Source: Streptomyces sp. HUAS 15-9
Lineage (GTDB): Bacteria; Actinomycetota; Actinomycetes; Streptomycetales; Streptomycetaceae
Assembly (NCBI RefSeq): GCF_025642155.1
Contig: NZ_CP106798.1
Span: 620,001 to 684,000, forward strand
Reading direction: 5' to 3'
DNA: 64,000 nt
Of this stretch, positions 16,699 through 24,865 are shown piece after piece (the first letter of the stretch is position 1; every line of letters begins with the position of its first letter). Below the pieces are notes generated by a model. It made no database searches. It saw only the letters and a list, made by a program, of their open reading frames with translations, and had not been told where the DNA came from. The position numbers were made by a program, and so were the translations under genes.

Positions 16699-17286
16699 AT
16701 GTCGAGATTTCGGTTCCCCGTGGGCCGCCTCCCGGATGAGGCTCTGCTGTCCGGGCTGGCCACCGGAGATCCGGAGCTCGCCGTCACCTTCGTCCGGAGG
16801 TTCCAGCACACGGTCTTCGGTGTGGCCATCGCCGTCACCGGGGATCCGCAGCTCGCCGAGGACATCGCCCAGCAGACGTTCGAGCGCGCCTGGCGCCACG
16901 CGCAGATATACGACGCACGGCGCGGCTCGGTACGGACCTGGCTCACGGCGATCGCCCACAACCTCGCCATCGACGCCGTCCGCTCGCGGCAGCCGGAGCC
17001 GGTGGCGCCGGAGGATCTCGAGTCGATCCTCGGCGTTGTCAGCGATACGCCGGAGCAGCACGCGCTGGCCGACGAGGCGTCCTCACGGCTGCGGGAAGCC
17101 GTGGCGGAGCTGCCGCCCGAACAGGGCCGTGCCCTGGTGATGGCGGGCATCTACGGCATGACCGCCCAGCAGATCGCCGACTCGGAGAAGATCCCGCTGG
17201 GCACCGCCAAGACGCGCATCAGGACGGCGATGGGCAAGCTGCGGTCCACGCTCGCGTCTCCGAAACGAGGCGACCATGTCAAGTGA
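16699..17286 (+). CDS. ECF-subfamily RNA polymerase sigma factor
   Basis: A ~195-residue sigma factor with region 2 (FVRRFQHTVFGVAIAVTG, QLAEDIAQQTFERAWRHA, VRTWLTAIAHNLAIDAVRSR) and region 4 (AVAELPPEQGRALVMAGIYG, MTAQQIADSEKIPLGTAKTR). The start is uncertain: ATG at 16699 gives a normal-length protein, while ATG at 16636 would add 21 residues and has a slightly better GGAGAG region. The end overlaps the anti-sigma gene by 11 bases, so the two are co-translated. Target promoters are unknown. Confidence 0.9.
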   Translation: MSRFRFPVGRLPDEALLSGLATGDPELAVTFVRRFQHTVFGVAIAVTGDPQLAEDIAQQTFERAWRHAQIYDARRGSVRTWLTAIAHNLAIDAVRSRQPEPVAPEDLESILGVVSDTPEQHALADEASSRLREAVAELPPEQGRALVMAGIYGMTAQQIADSEKIPLGTAKTRIRTAMGKLRSTLASPKRGDHVK

Positions 17287-18028
17287 TGTGACCTGCGAGA
17301 AGCTTCGGGAAGTCGGTCCCGAGCTGGCACTGGGCGTGCTGCCCGGCCGTGAGCGGGCCGGGGCCGTCGCCCATCTGGACGCGTGCGCGGACTGTCGGGA
17401 GTACATCGAGCAGCTGACCCTCGTGGGCGACGGGCTCATCGGGCTGCTGCCGGGAAGCGAACCGCCGGTCGGGTTCGAGACGCGGGTGGCGCAGTCCCTG
17501 ACGCAGGTGACGCCGGTGCATGAGGGGCACGCCCGGGAGGCCCCGGTGCCGCGCAAGGGCCGGCCTGGACGGGCACGGATGCGCCTCGTCTCCGCCACGG
17601 CCGCGGCTGTCGTCGCGATCGGGTTCAGCGGCTGGGCGGTCGGCTCGGCCATCGAGAACGTCGTGGCCGGCCCCGCCACCTCCGCCGAGCCGGTCGCGGA
17701 CATGCTGTCCGGCGATCTGACCTCGGTCGGCGCCAAGGGGAAGATGGTCGGCGAGGTCTATGCCCATGCCGATCCCAAGGGCTGGGTCTATATGACCCTG
17801 GACCTGCCGCATGCCGGCACCAGCTACGACGGCAAGGTCGTCTGCTTCCTGGAGCGCAAGGACGGCAGCACGGTTCCCGTCGGCGCCTTCTCCATTCGCG
17901 ACGGCAGCGGCTCCTGGGGCGCCCCCGCACCCGTCGACCCTTCGGCACTCTCCGGCGCCCGGGTGACCACGCCGGACGGCACCGTGCTCGCGAGGGCACC
18001 CCTGAGCCAGGCCGGCCCGAACGAGTAG
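17276..18028 (+). CDS. Zinc-binding anti-sigma factor (ZAS type)
   Basis: A 250-residue membrane protein. The N-terminal anti-sigma domain has the H-x3-C-x2-C motif (VAHLDACADCREYIEQL, residues ~33-40). One TM helix follows near residues 100-125 (LVSATAAAVVAIGFSGWAVG). The extracytoplasmic part is an anti-sigma-K-like domain (GWVYMTLDLPHAG, VCFLERKDGSTVPVGAFSI). It should hold the upstream ECF sigma factor at the membrane until a signal arrives. Its last 25 bases are duplicated at 18223-18247 as part of a tandem duplication. Confidence 0.88.
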   Translation: MSSDVTCEKLREVGPELALGVLPGRERAGAVAHLDACADCREYIEQLTLVGDGLIGLLPGSEPPVGFETRVAQSLTQVTPVHEGHAREAPVPRKGRPGRARMRLVSATAAAVVAIGFSGWAVGSAIENVVAGPATSAEPVADMLSGDLTSVGAKGKMVGEVYAHADPKGWVYMTLDLPHAGTSYDGKVVCFLERKDGSTVPVGAFSIRDGSGSWGAPAPVDPSALSGARVTTPDGTVLARAPLSQAGPNE

Positions 18029-18224
18029 GGGGTTCGGGGAGCGTGAGCCGGCTGCCGGTCCGCCCGCAGACAGCCGTCGATCGCCGCGGCGAGAGCGCGG
18101 GGCAGACGTCGCCGTGACGCGATGGGCGGCACCTCGCACCTCTCCTCGGCGGACTCACCGGCTCCGGCACGGACGAACGTCACGTCACCCGCGGCCACCT
18201 CGTACAGCGTGATCTCGATGCCCC
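18000..18224. repeat. Tandem duplication, copy 1 (shortened)
   Basis: The first copy consists of the last bases of the anti-sigma gene (18000-18024) joined to ~193 bases (18032-18224) matching the 3' part of the kinase-like gene. Compared with copy 2 it lacks ~126 bases between these two parts. It differs at only a handful of positions over the matched kinase segment, so it is recent. The kinase-like reading frame in this copy is a fragment. Confidence 0.85.
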
Positions 18225-18569
18225 CTGAGCCAGGCCGGCCCGAACGACCAGGCGGTCGGTGACCCGGCGGCGTTGCGCGGGGGACGGCCCCCCGTCGGGG
18301 CACCGTGGCATGCCGTCAGGCTCGGGCGGTGCGGGGACCCTCGCCAGGGGGTGTCGCGCCGAGGGCCCCGGCCAGTTCGGGGAGCGTGAGCCGGGCCGAC
18401 GGGTCCGCCCGCAGACAGCCGTCGATCGCCGCGGCGAGAGCGCGGGGCAGACGTCGCCGTGACGCGATGGGCGGCACCTCGCACCTCTCCACGGCTGACT
18501 CACCGGCTCCGGCACGGACGAACGTCACGTCACCCGCGGCCACCTCGTACAGCGTGATGCCGATGCCCC
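18223..18569. repeat. Tandem duplication, copy 2
   Basis: The second copy carries the same anti-sigma tail (18223-18247), the intervening spacer, and the genuine 3' end of the kinase-like gene (matching segment 18374-18569). The order tail-kinase-tail-kinase is what a simple tandem duplication across the convergent gene ends gives, followed by an internal deletion in copy 1. Confidence 0.85.
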
Positions 18570-19164
18570 ACACGTCGGCCGGTGTCGACAGCTCCCCGAC
18601 GTGCTCCTGTTCCGGTGCGCGGTAGCAGCGCGTGCCGAGTCCGGCGGGGGCGGGGCCGGGCGGCCGGGCCACGCTGAGGTCGAACACCTTGGCGTGCCCG
18701 CGTTCCACCACGACGTTGGACGGCTTGAGGTCCAGATGCAGCAGGCCCTGGGCGTGCAGATAGTGGACCGCGGAACACAGCTGCACGCCGAGGAGCGCCA
18801 CGTCCGCGGCGGACGGCCGGCGCCGCAACCGGTGGATCATGTGTGCCAGCGTCTCCCCGGTCAGTGTCTCCAGGACGACGAGCGGCTCCGGCAGGGAGAA
18901 GGTCTCGTATGCCCGGACCAGGTGCGGATGGCTGAAGTCGCGCAGCCACCGGCCCTCACGCAGCAGCCGGTCGTGCAACCGCGTGTCGCCGCGCCGGTCC
19001 GGCCGCAGTGTCTTGAGCACGCAGCGGCAGTCCCGCTCCTCGCTCCAGGAGTCGTACACGTCCAGCCAGCTCGTACGCGTCAGATGGCCCAGGACCTGGT
19101 AACCGGGAACCGGACGGGTGCCGGGCGCCATCGGCGGGGCGAGTTCCGCCTCCGCGCTGTTCAT
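18316..19164 (-). CDS. Serine/threonine protein kinase-like protein
   Basis: A 282-residue stand-alone kinase domain with no membrane segment. The ATP-binding lysine (K51 in VLKTL), the alpha-C glutamate (E70), the catalytic loop HLDLKPSN (143-150) and Asp162 are present. The glycine-rich loop is poor (GHLTRTSWLDVY) and DFG is replaced by DLS, so activity is plausible but not certain. YRAPEQ..G.LSTPADVWGIG matches the activation and F-helix region. It overlaps the ABC exporter gene by four bases (ATGA), so it is translationally coupled to it. Its 3' end is the source of the neighbouring duplication. Confidence 0.85.
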   Translation of the reverse strand: MNSAEAELAPPMAPGTRPVPGYQVLGHLTRTSWLDVYDSWSEERDCRCVLKTLRPDRRGDTRLHDRLLREGRWLRDFSHPHLVRAYETFSLPEPLVVLETLTGETLAHMIHRLRRRPSAADVALLGVQLCSAVHYLHAQGLLHLDLKPSNVVVERGHAKVFDLSVARPPGPAPAGLGTRCYRAPEQEHVGELSTPADVWGIGITLYEVAAGDVTFVRAGAGESAVERCEVPPIASRRRLPRALAAAIDGCLRADPSARLTLPELAGALGATPPGEGPRTARA

Positions 19165-21035
19165 GACAGCACCGTCCCGGGCTGGGCGGGCCCCGTCCGG
19201 TCGAGGCGGCCGGCCGCGGGGCTCATCCGGTGCAGCCGGGCGTAGGTGCCGTCCCGGGCGAGCAGCTCGTCGTGGGTCCCCGACTCGACGACCCGTCCGC
19301 CGTCGAGCACCACGATCCGGGTGGCGTCGCGGACGGTGAGCAGGTCGTGGGAGATGACGACGGTCGTGCGCCCGGCCATGAGGCGGCGCAGCGGGTCCAT
19401 GATCCTGAGGCCGGACCGTGCGTCGAGGGCGGTGGTCGGTTCGTCCAGGACCAGGACGGGCGCGTTTCTGATCATCGCGCGCGCGATCGCCAGGCGCTGG
19501 CGCTGCCCGCCCGACAGGGTCCGGCCGCGCTGGCCGACGACGGTGTCGTAGCCGTCCGGGAGCAGCTCGATGAACTCATGGGCGTCCGCGGCACGCGCCG
19601 CCGCGACGATCTCGGCCTCGCTCGCCCCGGGACGGCCGTAGGCGATGTTGTCCCGCACCGTGCCGTGGAAGACGAACGTCTCCTGCAGGACCACCGCGAC
19701 GCTCTCCCGTACGTCGGACAGGAGCAGGGTGCGCAGATCCTTCCCGTCGAGACGGACCGCGCCCCGGTCGGGGTCGTAGAACCGCAGCAGCAGTTTGGCG
19801 ACCGTGGACTTGCCGGCTCCGCTGGCCCCGACCAGCGCCAGGACCTCTCCCGGAGCGACGTGCAGGGACACCTCCGAGAGGGCGCGGCGTGCGGTGCCGG
19901 GGTAGCGGAAGGACACGCCGTCGAGCTCGATGTCGCCCCGCGCACGGCCGATCCGCCGCGCGTCGGCGGCCTCGACGACCTGCGGCCGCTGGTCGAGGAG
20001 CTCGATGATCCGTTCCGCCGAGGCCGACGCGGCGTAGAAGGTGTTGCCCAGCCGGGACAGGCCGCGGATCGGGCTGTACAGCTTCCCGATCAGGGCGAGG
20101 AAGACCAGCAGCCCGCCGAGGGTGAGCTGGCCCTGGGCCAGTTTCCAGGTGCCGAGGCCCATGACGGCGAGTCCTCCGGCCACCTCGATGACCTCGACGA
20201 GCGAACCGTAGACGGCGTGGATCCGCGCCGAGGCCATCGTCGCGTGGAACCTGCCGAGGCTCTCCCGCTCGAAGCGGCGCTCCTCCCAGTCCTGCCGGTT
20301 GTACGCCTGCACCAGGGTCACATTGCCCAGCGACTCCTCGGCGACCGCGCTCAGCGAACCGCTGCGGCGTCTGCGCTCCCGGGACGCCTCCTTGATCAGC
20401 CGGGAGAAGTGCCGGGCGGCGCGCCAGAACAGCGGCACGATGAACAGCGCGAGGAGTGTCAGGTCCCAGCGCAGGTAGAACAGCAGGCCGACGAAGACAC
20501 CCAGCCGGACCAGGTAGTACAGGCCGTCCGCCACGCCCGAGAGCAGGAATGTCTCGACGGCGTCCACGTCACCGGTGACACGCGAGAGCAGGTCCCCCAG
20601 CCGCCGCCGTTCGAAGAATCCGAGCGACAGCCCCTGGACGTGCCGGAAGACGTCGGCGCGCACGGCCAGCAGGAACCGCTCACCCACCCAGGTGGAGGTC
20701 ACGTCGTCGGCGAACCTGAGAGCGCCGGAGGCGACGATGAGCCCCAGATAGGTGGGCGCGATCCAGATGAAGGGCCGCAGATCGCGTGGTACGAGCACAT
20801 CGTCCACCACGATCTTGAACAGCCAGAGTTCGGCGGCGTCGGCGAGGGGCCCGATCAGGCTGAAGAGAACAAGGGGCACCAGCCAGAGCCGACGGCCGCG
20901 GGTATAGGGCCAGAAACGCCGGAACACCTCACGCGGCGGCAACGGCGGCGCGGCCGCGACCACGGTGCTCGCGGCATCGGCGTCCCCGCCCACCGCCAGC
21001 AGGCGCCGCAGAACACTCCGGGGGACAGCCACCAT
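19161..21035 (-). CDS. ABC exporter, fused permease-ATPase
   Basis: A 624-residue half-transporter: a six-helix exporter domain (~45-335; RVTGDVDAVETFLLSGVADG and VYGSLVEVIEVAGG are typical) followed by an ATPase domain. Walker A GASGAGKST lies near 401, the signature RTLSGGQRQRLAIARA near 505, Walker B VLVLDEPTTALDA near 526 and the H-loop ISHD near 559. It should work as a homodimer exporting a lipid, drug or peptide. An N-terminal C39 peptidase is absent. Upstream on the same strand is a His/Asp-rich 56-aa gene; downstream, overlapping by four bases, is the kinase-like gene. Confidence 0.92.
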   Translation of the reverse strand: MVAVPRSVLRRLLAVGGDADAASTVVAAAPPLPPREVFRRFWPYTRGRRLWLVPLVLFSLIGPLADAAELWLFKIVVDDVLVPRDLRPFIWIAPTYLGLIVASGALRFADDVTSTWVGERFLLAVRADVFRHVQGLSLGFFERRRLGDLLSRVTGDVDAVETFLLSGVADGLYYLVRLGVFVGLLFYLRWDLTLLALFIVPLFWRAARHFSRLIKEASRERRRRSGSLSAVAEESLGNVTLVQAYNRQDWEERRFERESLGRFHATMASARIHAVYGSLVEVIEVAGGLAVMGLGTWKLAQGQLTLGGLLVFLALIGKLYSPIRGLSRLGNTFYAASASAERIIELLDQRPQVVEAADARRIGRARGDIELDGVSFRYPGTARRALSEVSLHVAPGEVLALVGASGAGKSTVAKLLLRFYDPDRGAVRLDGKDLRTLLLSDVRESVAVVLQETFVFHGTVRDNIAYGRPGASEAEIVAAARAADAHEFIELLPDGYDTVVGQRGRTLSGGQRQRLAIARAMIRNAPVLVLDEPTTALDARSGLRIMDPLRRLMAGRTTVVISHDLLTVRDATRIVVLDGGRVVESGTHDELLARDGTYARLHRMSPAAGRLDRTGPAQPGTVLS

Positions 21036-21106
21036 GGCACGGCTCCGTCGCAGACCGACGGCGGAACGGACCGGCTCCCCCGGTCACCGGCCCGCTCAGC
21101 CTGCTT

Positions 21107-21277
21107 TCACCTGTGGTGATCGGAGTGGTCACCCTCGTGATCTCCACGACCCCCGTGGTCACGGTTCCTGTCGCCGTGCCCGTGCCCCGATTCCGAGTCC
21201 CTCCTGTGGTCACCGTGGCCGCTGCTGTCACCGTGGTCGCGGTGACTGGCCGGGAAGAGCTTGCTGAAGATCGCCAT
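21107..21277 (-). CDS. His/Asp-rich 56-residue peptide
   Basis: This gene is short but well formed: ATG at 21275-21277 preceded by AGGAGGA at a good distance, stop at 21107-21109, and the ABC exporter starting 71 bases downstream. The peptide begins MAIFSKLFPAS (a hydrophobic-basic leader-like part), and the rest is made of H/D/G/R/S: 11 His and 9 Asp in 56 residues, with runs such as GHGHGDRNRDHGGRGDHEGD. There is no Cys. It could bind metal (Zn, Ni, Cu) or be a small exported peptide. No known family is recognised. The intact ribosome binding site and operon position argue it is translated. Confidence 0.6.
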   Translation of the reverse strand: MAIFSKLFPASHRDHGDSSGHGDHRRDSESGHGHGDRNRDHGGRGDHEGDHSDHHR

Positions 21278-21303
21278 GCTGTTCCTCCTGTCGAAAAATC
21301 CCT

Positions 21304-21316
21304 CGTATCACATACG
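21304..21316. promoter_or_regulatory. Palindrome upstream of His/Asp-rich peptide gene
   Basis: CGTAT-CAC-ATACG, a perfect 5-3-5 inverted repeat, lies 26 bases upstream of the peptide start codon, in the A/T-richer gap after the 4-TM gene. The location suits an operator or promoter element for the peptide-exporter-kinase genes. Confidence 0.35.
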
Positions 21317-21403
21317 GTGTAGGACGGGAATTGGATGGCATCAGCGGAGAAAAGCCGCATATTTCGCCCTCGGTAGACCCCATGCACACACCGGGTACTG
21401 GTG

Positions 21404-21865
21404 TCACCAGCGCCTGGATGCGCCGGGTCCCGCCGAAACCGGCTCACGCTCCGCCCTGGAGGGCAGTCCGGGCGCGACACCGTGTGCGGCCCTGTCGCCG
21501 TACCAGGCGAGGAAGGCGAAGGCGAAGAGCCCTTCGACGAGCAGGGACAAGGGGCCGTACGGGGGCTCCCAACCGGGTTCGTAATAGCCGGACGGCAGGC
21601 CGACGGTGCGCGACAGCGCAAAGCCGACGATCATGCCGAGGCTGACGAGTGTCCCGGTCAGCCAGGCGATCAGGGGACGTTTCATGACGACCAGCGCCAA
21701 CGCCACGGCGAGCATGATCGCGCTGCCCGCGGCGAACAGGACGCCGATGTAGAACATCTCCTCAAGATGATCGGGGACGAGGAGCGTGTGCAGCACCGTG
21801 TTGCCGACGGCGCAGCACACGCCCACTCCCCTCAGAGCGACTTCGGCACCGTTGGTGGAGTACAT
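21404..21865 (-). CDS. Four-TM membrane protein
   Basis: A 153-residue integral membrane protein with about four hydrophobic helices (VCCAVGNTVLHTLLV; MFYIGVLFAAGSAIMLAVAL; LIAWLTGTLVSLGMIVGFAL; LSLLVEGLFAFAFLAWYG) and a short polar C-terminus. GGAG lies five bases before the ATG. I do not recognise a specific family; the arrangement is like small accessory membrane proteins of actinobacteria. It lies upstream of the His/Asp-rich peptide and ABC exporter on the same strand and may share their transcript. Confidence 0.65.
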   Translation of the reverse strand: MYSTNGAEVALRGVGVCCAVGNTVLHTLLVPDHLEEMFYIGVLFAAGSAIMLAVALALVVMKRPLIAWLTGTLVSLGMIVGFALSRTVGLPSGYYEPGWEPPYGPLSLLVEGLFAFAFLAWYGDRAAHGVAPGLPSRAEREPVSAGPGASRRW

Positions 21866-22210
21866 CGCGACTCCAGATGTTCAGAGGTTTGCCCTGTGAA
21901 CCCATACGAGAAAGTGCCCCAGTTGGATTGCACCTTCCGACCCCTGCTACAAACCTCTTGCGCGGGTCGGCCGTCCGTGCCCCGCGCCGGATCGGCACAG
22001 GTGCGGGCCTCCTGGGAGGTACCACGGTGCCGGTCGGCCCGTATGCGGTGTTCCTGCGCCAAAGAGGGCTAGGCCGTGACGAGTTGGTCGTACACGTCGG
22101 CGATCTCCTGGTAAGACGCCGCGCAGGCCGGCCGGTTGGCGCGCACCGAACTGGCCGCGCGGAACCCGGAGTTCGCGGTTCGACCGCAAGTGGGCCGAAC
22201 GGAACGTGGG
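21866..22210. other. 345-base gap with a 9-bp inverted repeat
   Basis: No convincing gene is visible. AGAGGTTTG at 21883-21891 and CAAACCTCT at 21950-21958 form a perfect inverted repeat around a 58-base loop, possibly part of a leader RNA for the 4-TM gene. A minus-strand frame ends at 22069 with SYQEIADVYDQLVTA, which looks protein-like but has no visible N-terminal portion, so it may be the tail of a lost gene. Confidence 0.4.
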
Positions 22211-23023
22211 TCAGAAGGCCGTGTGGGCGAACCACACGTCGAGCGGCGCGGTGTCTCCCGACAGCTCGAAGGCGCCGTCCTGGTACGACCGCCGCCCGTA
22301 CAGCAGCAACAGGAGATCCGCCGCCCGCCCGCGCACCACCGACTGCGCCTCGGAAGGCGCGTCGTCGGCACCTGTCCGCGGCAGCAGTCGGAAGCCGTCG
22401 GGGTCCAGCCGTACGCGCCACTCCTCACCGGCTCCACCCATGTGGTCCGAGCACTGGAAGGCGATCGTCTCGCCGCTGCCGTGCAGCTTCGTCACGGCCG
22501 GGGCGAAGAGACCGGCATAGGGCAGGTTGACCAGGAACTCGTCGACCCCGTCCGCCGCGAGCGCGGGGTCGATGTCGGAGTCACGGCCCACGGCACGCTC
22601 CGCGTCGACCCGGTGCACCAGGGTTTCGAAGAGCATCCGCCGGGCCCAGAACCGCGCGTGCTGGTCCTCGCCCCAGGCCCACATCGGCGCCTGGGGGTCC
22701 GTGTCGCGCAGCACCGCCGCCACGGCGGGCACGCCCCCTGCCACCCAGTCGGGATACTCCCGCGCGGCTTCCGGCAGCCCCAGTTCCAGCTCACGGCTGC
22801 GGGGCGGCTCCTGCACCAGTCGGGTCAGCAGTTGGCTGAACCAGCGCTGGAGCGAGCCCACGTGCCGGGTCAGGTCGGCCAGGGTCCAGTCGGGGCAGGA
22901 GGGCACGATCGTCGCCGGGTCCACGCCTGTGGTGATGTCGGCGAAGCGCAGCGTCTCCTGTTCGATCGCCTCGCGGTAGGTGTCGTACGGCAGAGGGTGC
23001 CCCGCCCCGTTCGTCGTCTCCAT
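22211..23023 (-). CDS. Maleylpyruvate isomerase N-terminal domain (DinB-fold) protein
   Basis: A ~270-residue relative of the mycothiol-dependent enzymes. The DinB bundle shows VPSCPDWTLADLTRHVGSLQ (the CPDWT..DL..HV signature with the first metal His) and RRMLFETLVHRVDAERA (second His-x3-Asp). The C-terminal part (SGETIAFQC...; VRGRAADLLLLLYGRR) is the sterol-carrier-like domain seen in this group. The substrate is unknown. The ATG at 23023 is preferred to a TTG eight codons upstream, although its AAGGA site is rather distant. Confidence 0.8.
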   Translation of the reverse strand: METTNGAGHPLPYDTYREAIEQETLRFADITTGVDPATIVPSCPDWTLADLTRHVGSLQRWFSQLLTRLVQEPPRSRELELGLPEAAREYPDWVAGGVPAVAAVLRDTDPQAPMWAWGEDQHARFWARRMLFETLVHRVDAERAVGRDSDIDPALAADGVDEFLVNLPYAGLFAPAVTKLHGSGETIAFQCSDHMGGAGEEWRVRLDPDGFRLLPRTGADDAPSEAQSVVRGRAADLLLLLYGRRSYQDGAFELSGDTAPLDVWFAHTAF

Positions 23024-23226
23024 CTGCTGCCGCCATTCCTTCCCCAAGTGCGGATACCGTCGCGATCAGTGTGGATGCTGGAGTGCGCTCGAAGGCAAGT
23101 CCGGGGGCCATGCCCGCAGTCCCCGCACGCCGTACCCGCCCCGCGCCCGGCCCGCGTGGTCAGGGGCGCCCGGTGGTGCGACGCTGGGGATGAGAGGTGT
23201 CCGAGGAGGGGAACCCGGGAGGGCCG

Positions 23227-24705
23227 ATGGGACGCGACGTCCCGGCGATGGTCTTCACCCGCGAGGACCGGCGCCGGTACCGGATCAAGATGCACGACTG
23301 CCTCGACGCGTTCGCGCAGATGCTGCGCGATGAGCGGTTCGAGGCGGAGCGGCCCCAGGTGGGGCTGGAGATCGAGCTGAACCTGGTCAACGACCGGGCA
23401 GAGCCGGCGATGCGCAACAGCGATGTGCTCGAGGCGATCGCGGACCCCGCCTGGTCCACGGAGCTGGGCCGGTTCAATCTGGAGATCAATGTTCCGCCGC
23501 GCCGTCTGACGGCGGGCGGTCCCGACGCCTGGGAATCGGAGATCCGCGACGCGCTGAATCACGCGGAGGAGCGCGCCAGGTCGGTCGACGCGCATCTGAT
23601 CATGGTCGGCATCCTTCCCACCCTGCGGGAGGAGGACATCGGCGAGGCCGCGCTGTCGGAGAACCCGCGCTACCGCCTGATCAACGACCAGGTCTTCGCG
23701 GCCCGGGGTGAGGATCTGCTCCTCGAGGTGGACGGTGTCGACCGGCTGCGGACGTACGCGGACACGATCAGTCCGGAGGCCGCGTGCACCAGCACCCAGT
23801 TCCACCTCCAGGTGTCCCCCGACGAGTTCGCGGACTACTGGAACGCGGCACAGGCCATCGCCGGGGTCCAGGTCGCGCTGGCGGCCAATGCCCCGTTCCT
23901 GTTCGGCAAGGAGCTGTGGCACGAAACCCGTATCCCGCTGTTCGAGCAGGCCACCGACACCCGCCCGCAGGAGATCAAGGTGCAGGGGGTACGGCCCCGG
24001 GTGTGGTTCGGAGAGCGGTGGATCAACAGCGTCTTCGACCTCTTCGAGGAGAACCTGCGCTACTTCCCCGCGCTGCTGCCCCTGTGCGACGACCAGGACC
24101 CCACACAGACGCTGGACCGCGGCGACATCCCGGAACTGGCCGAACTGACCCTGCACAACGGCACGATCTACCGCTGGAACCGCCCGGTCTACGCCGTCTC
24201 CCATGACAAACCCCACGTCAGGGTGGAGAACCGGGTGCTGCCCGCCGGCCCGACCGTCGCCGACACCCTCGCCAACGGCGCCTTCTACTACGGGCTCACC
24301 CGCGCCCTGGTGGAGGAGGACCGGCCCGTGTGGTCACGGATGTCCTTCTCCGCCGCCGAGGACAATCTGCACACGGCGGCGCGCAACGGCATCGAGGCAC
24401 TGCTGTACTGGCCCGGCATGGGCGAGGTGCCGGTACCCGAACTCGTCCTGCGGCGCCTGCTGCCGCTCGCGCACCGGGGGCTGGAGCACTCCGGCATGGA
24501 CGCGGCCTGGCGGGAACCGCTCCTCGGTGTCATCGAGCAGCGATGTGTCACCGCCCGCAACGGAGCCGTGTGGCAGAAGGAGATGTTCCACCGCATCGAC
24601 GAGTCCACGCACAGCGGCCACCACGAGGCGCTGCGCCGGATGACGCAGCTGTACATCGACTACATGCACCTCAACGCCCCGGCCCACACATGGCCGGCCG
24701 ACTGA
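23227..24705 (+). CDS. Glutamate-cysteine ligase-family (carboxylate-amine ligase) protein
   Basis: A 492-residue protein starting MGRDVPAMVFTREDRRRYR, with GGGAGG just upstream. VGLEIELNLVND and FNLEINVPPRR are the metal/ATP-binding Glu-rich strands of the GCS2/GshA-like fold; CTSTQFHLQVSPDEF, VRVENRVLPAGPTVADTLAN and the C-terminal HRIDESTHSGHHEAL segment match the larger actinobacterial subgroup. Actinomycetes make mycothiol rather than glutathione, so the true product of this subgroup is uncertain; ATP-dependent ligation of an amine to a gamma-carboxylate is the expected chemistry. Confidence 0.8.
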   Translation: MGRDVPAMVFTREDRRRYRIKMHDCLDAFAQMLRDERFEAERPQVGLEIELNLVNDRAEPAMRNSDVLEAIADPAWSTELGRFNLEINVPPRRLTAGGPDAWESEIRDALNHAEERARSVDAHLIMVGILPTLREEDIGEAALSENPRYRLINDQVFAARGEDLLLEVDGVDRLRTYADTISPEAACTSTQFHLQVSPDEFADYWNAAQAIAGVQVALAANAPFLFGKELWHETRIPLFEQATDTRPQEIKVQGVRPRVWFGERWINSVFDLFEENLRYFPALLPLCDDQDPTQTLDRGDIPELAELTLHNGTIYRWNRPVYAVSHDKPHVRVENRVLPAGPTVADTLANGAFYYGLTRALVEEDRPVWSRMSFSAAEDNLHTAARNGIEALLYWPGMGEVPVPELVLRRLLPLAHRGLEHSGMDAAWREPLLGVIEQRCVTARNGAVWQKEMFHRIDESTHSGHHEALRRMTQLYIDYMHLNAPAHTWPAD

Positions 24706-24865
24706 GCCATGGCTGCTCGACCGAGCCTCGGACGGGCTTGCGCCCTCACTCGTCCGCGGCACCGGTCGGGGCGTCTGCCCGCGTCGGCATGCGCGGGCGG
24801 CGAAGCCTGCGCAGGCTGATACGGACGGGTCCTGTGACAACGTCCTGTGACGACAGTGAGGGGCG

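Noticed and set aside
19230..21119. A 629-codon open frame opposite the ABC exporter
   Set aside because: It mirrors the exporter gene base for base, has no protein-like composition (Gly/Asp/Arg/Gln-rich) and no ribosome binding site. Long antisense frames are normal at this G+C content.
23227..24705. Assigning glutathione synthesis (gshA) to the ligase-like gene
   Set aside because: Actinomycetes use mycothiol, and this larger subgroup has no proven glutathione role. Only the ligase fold is claimed.
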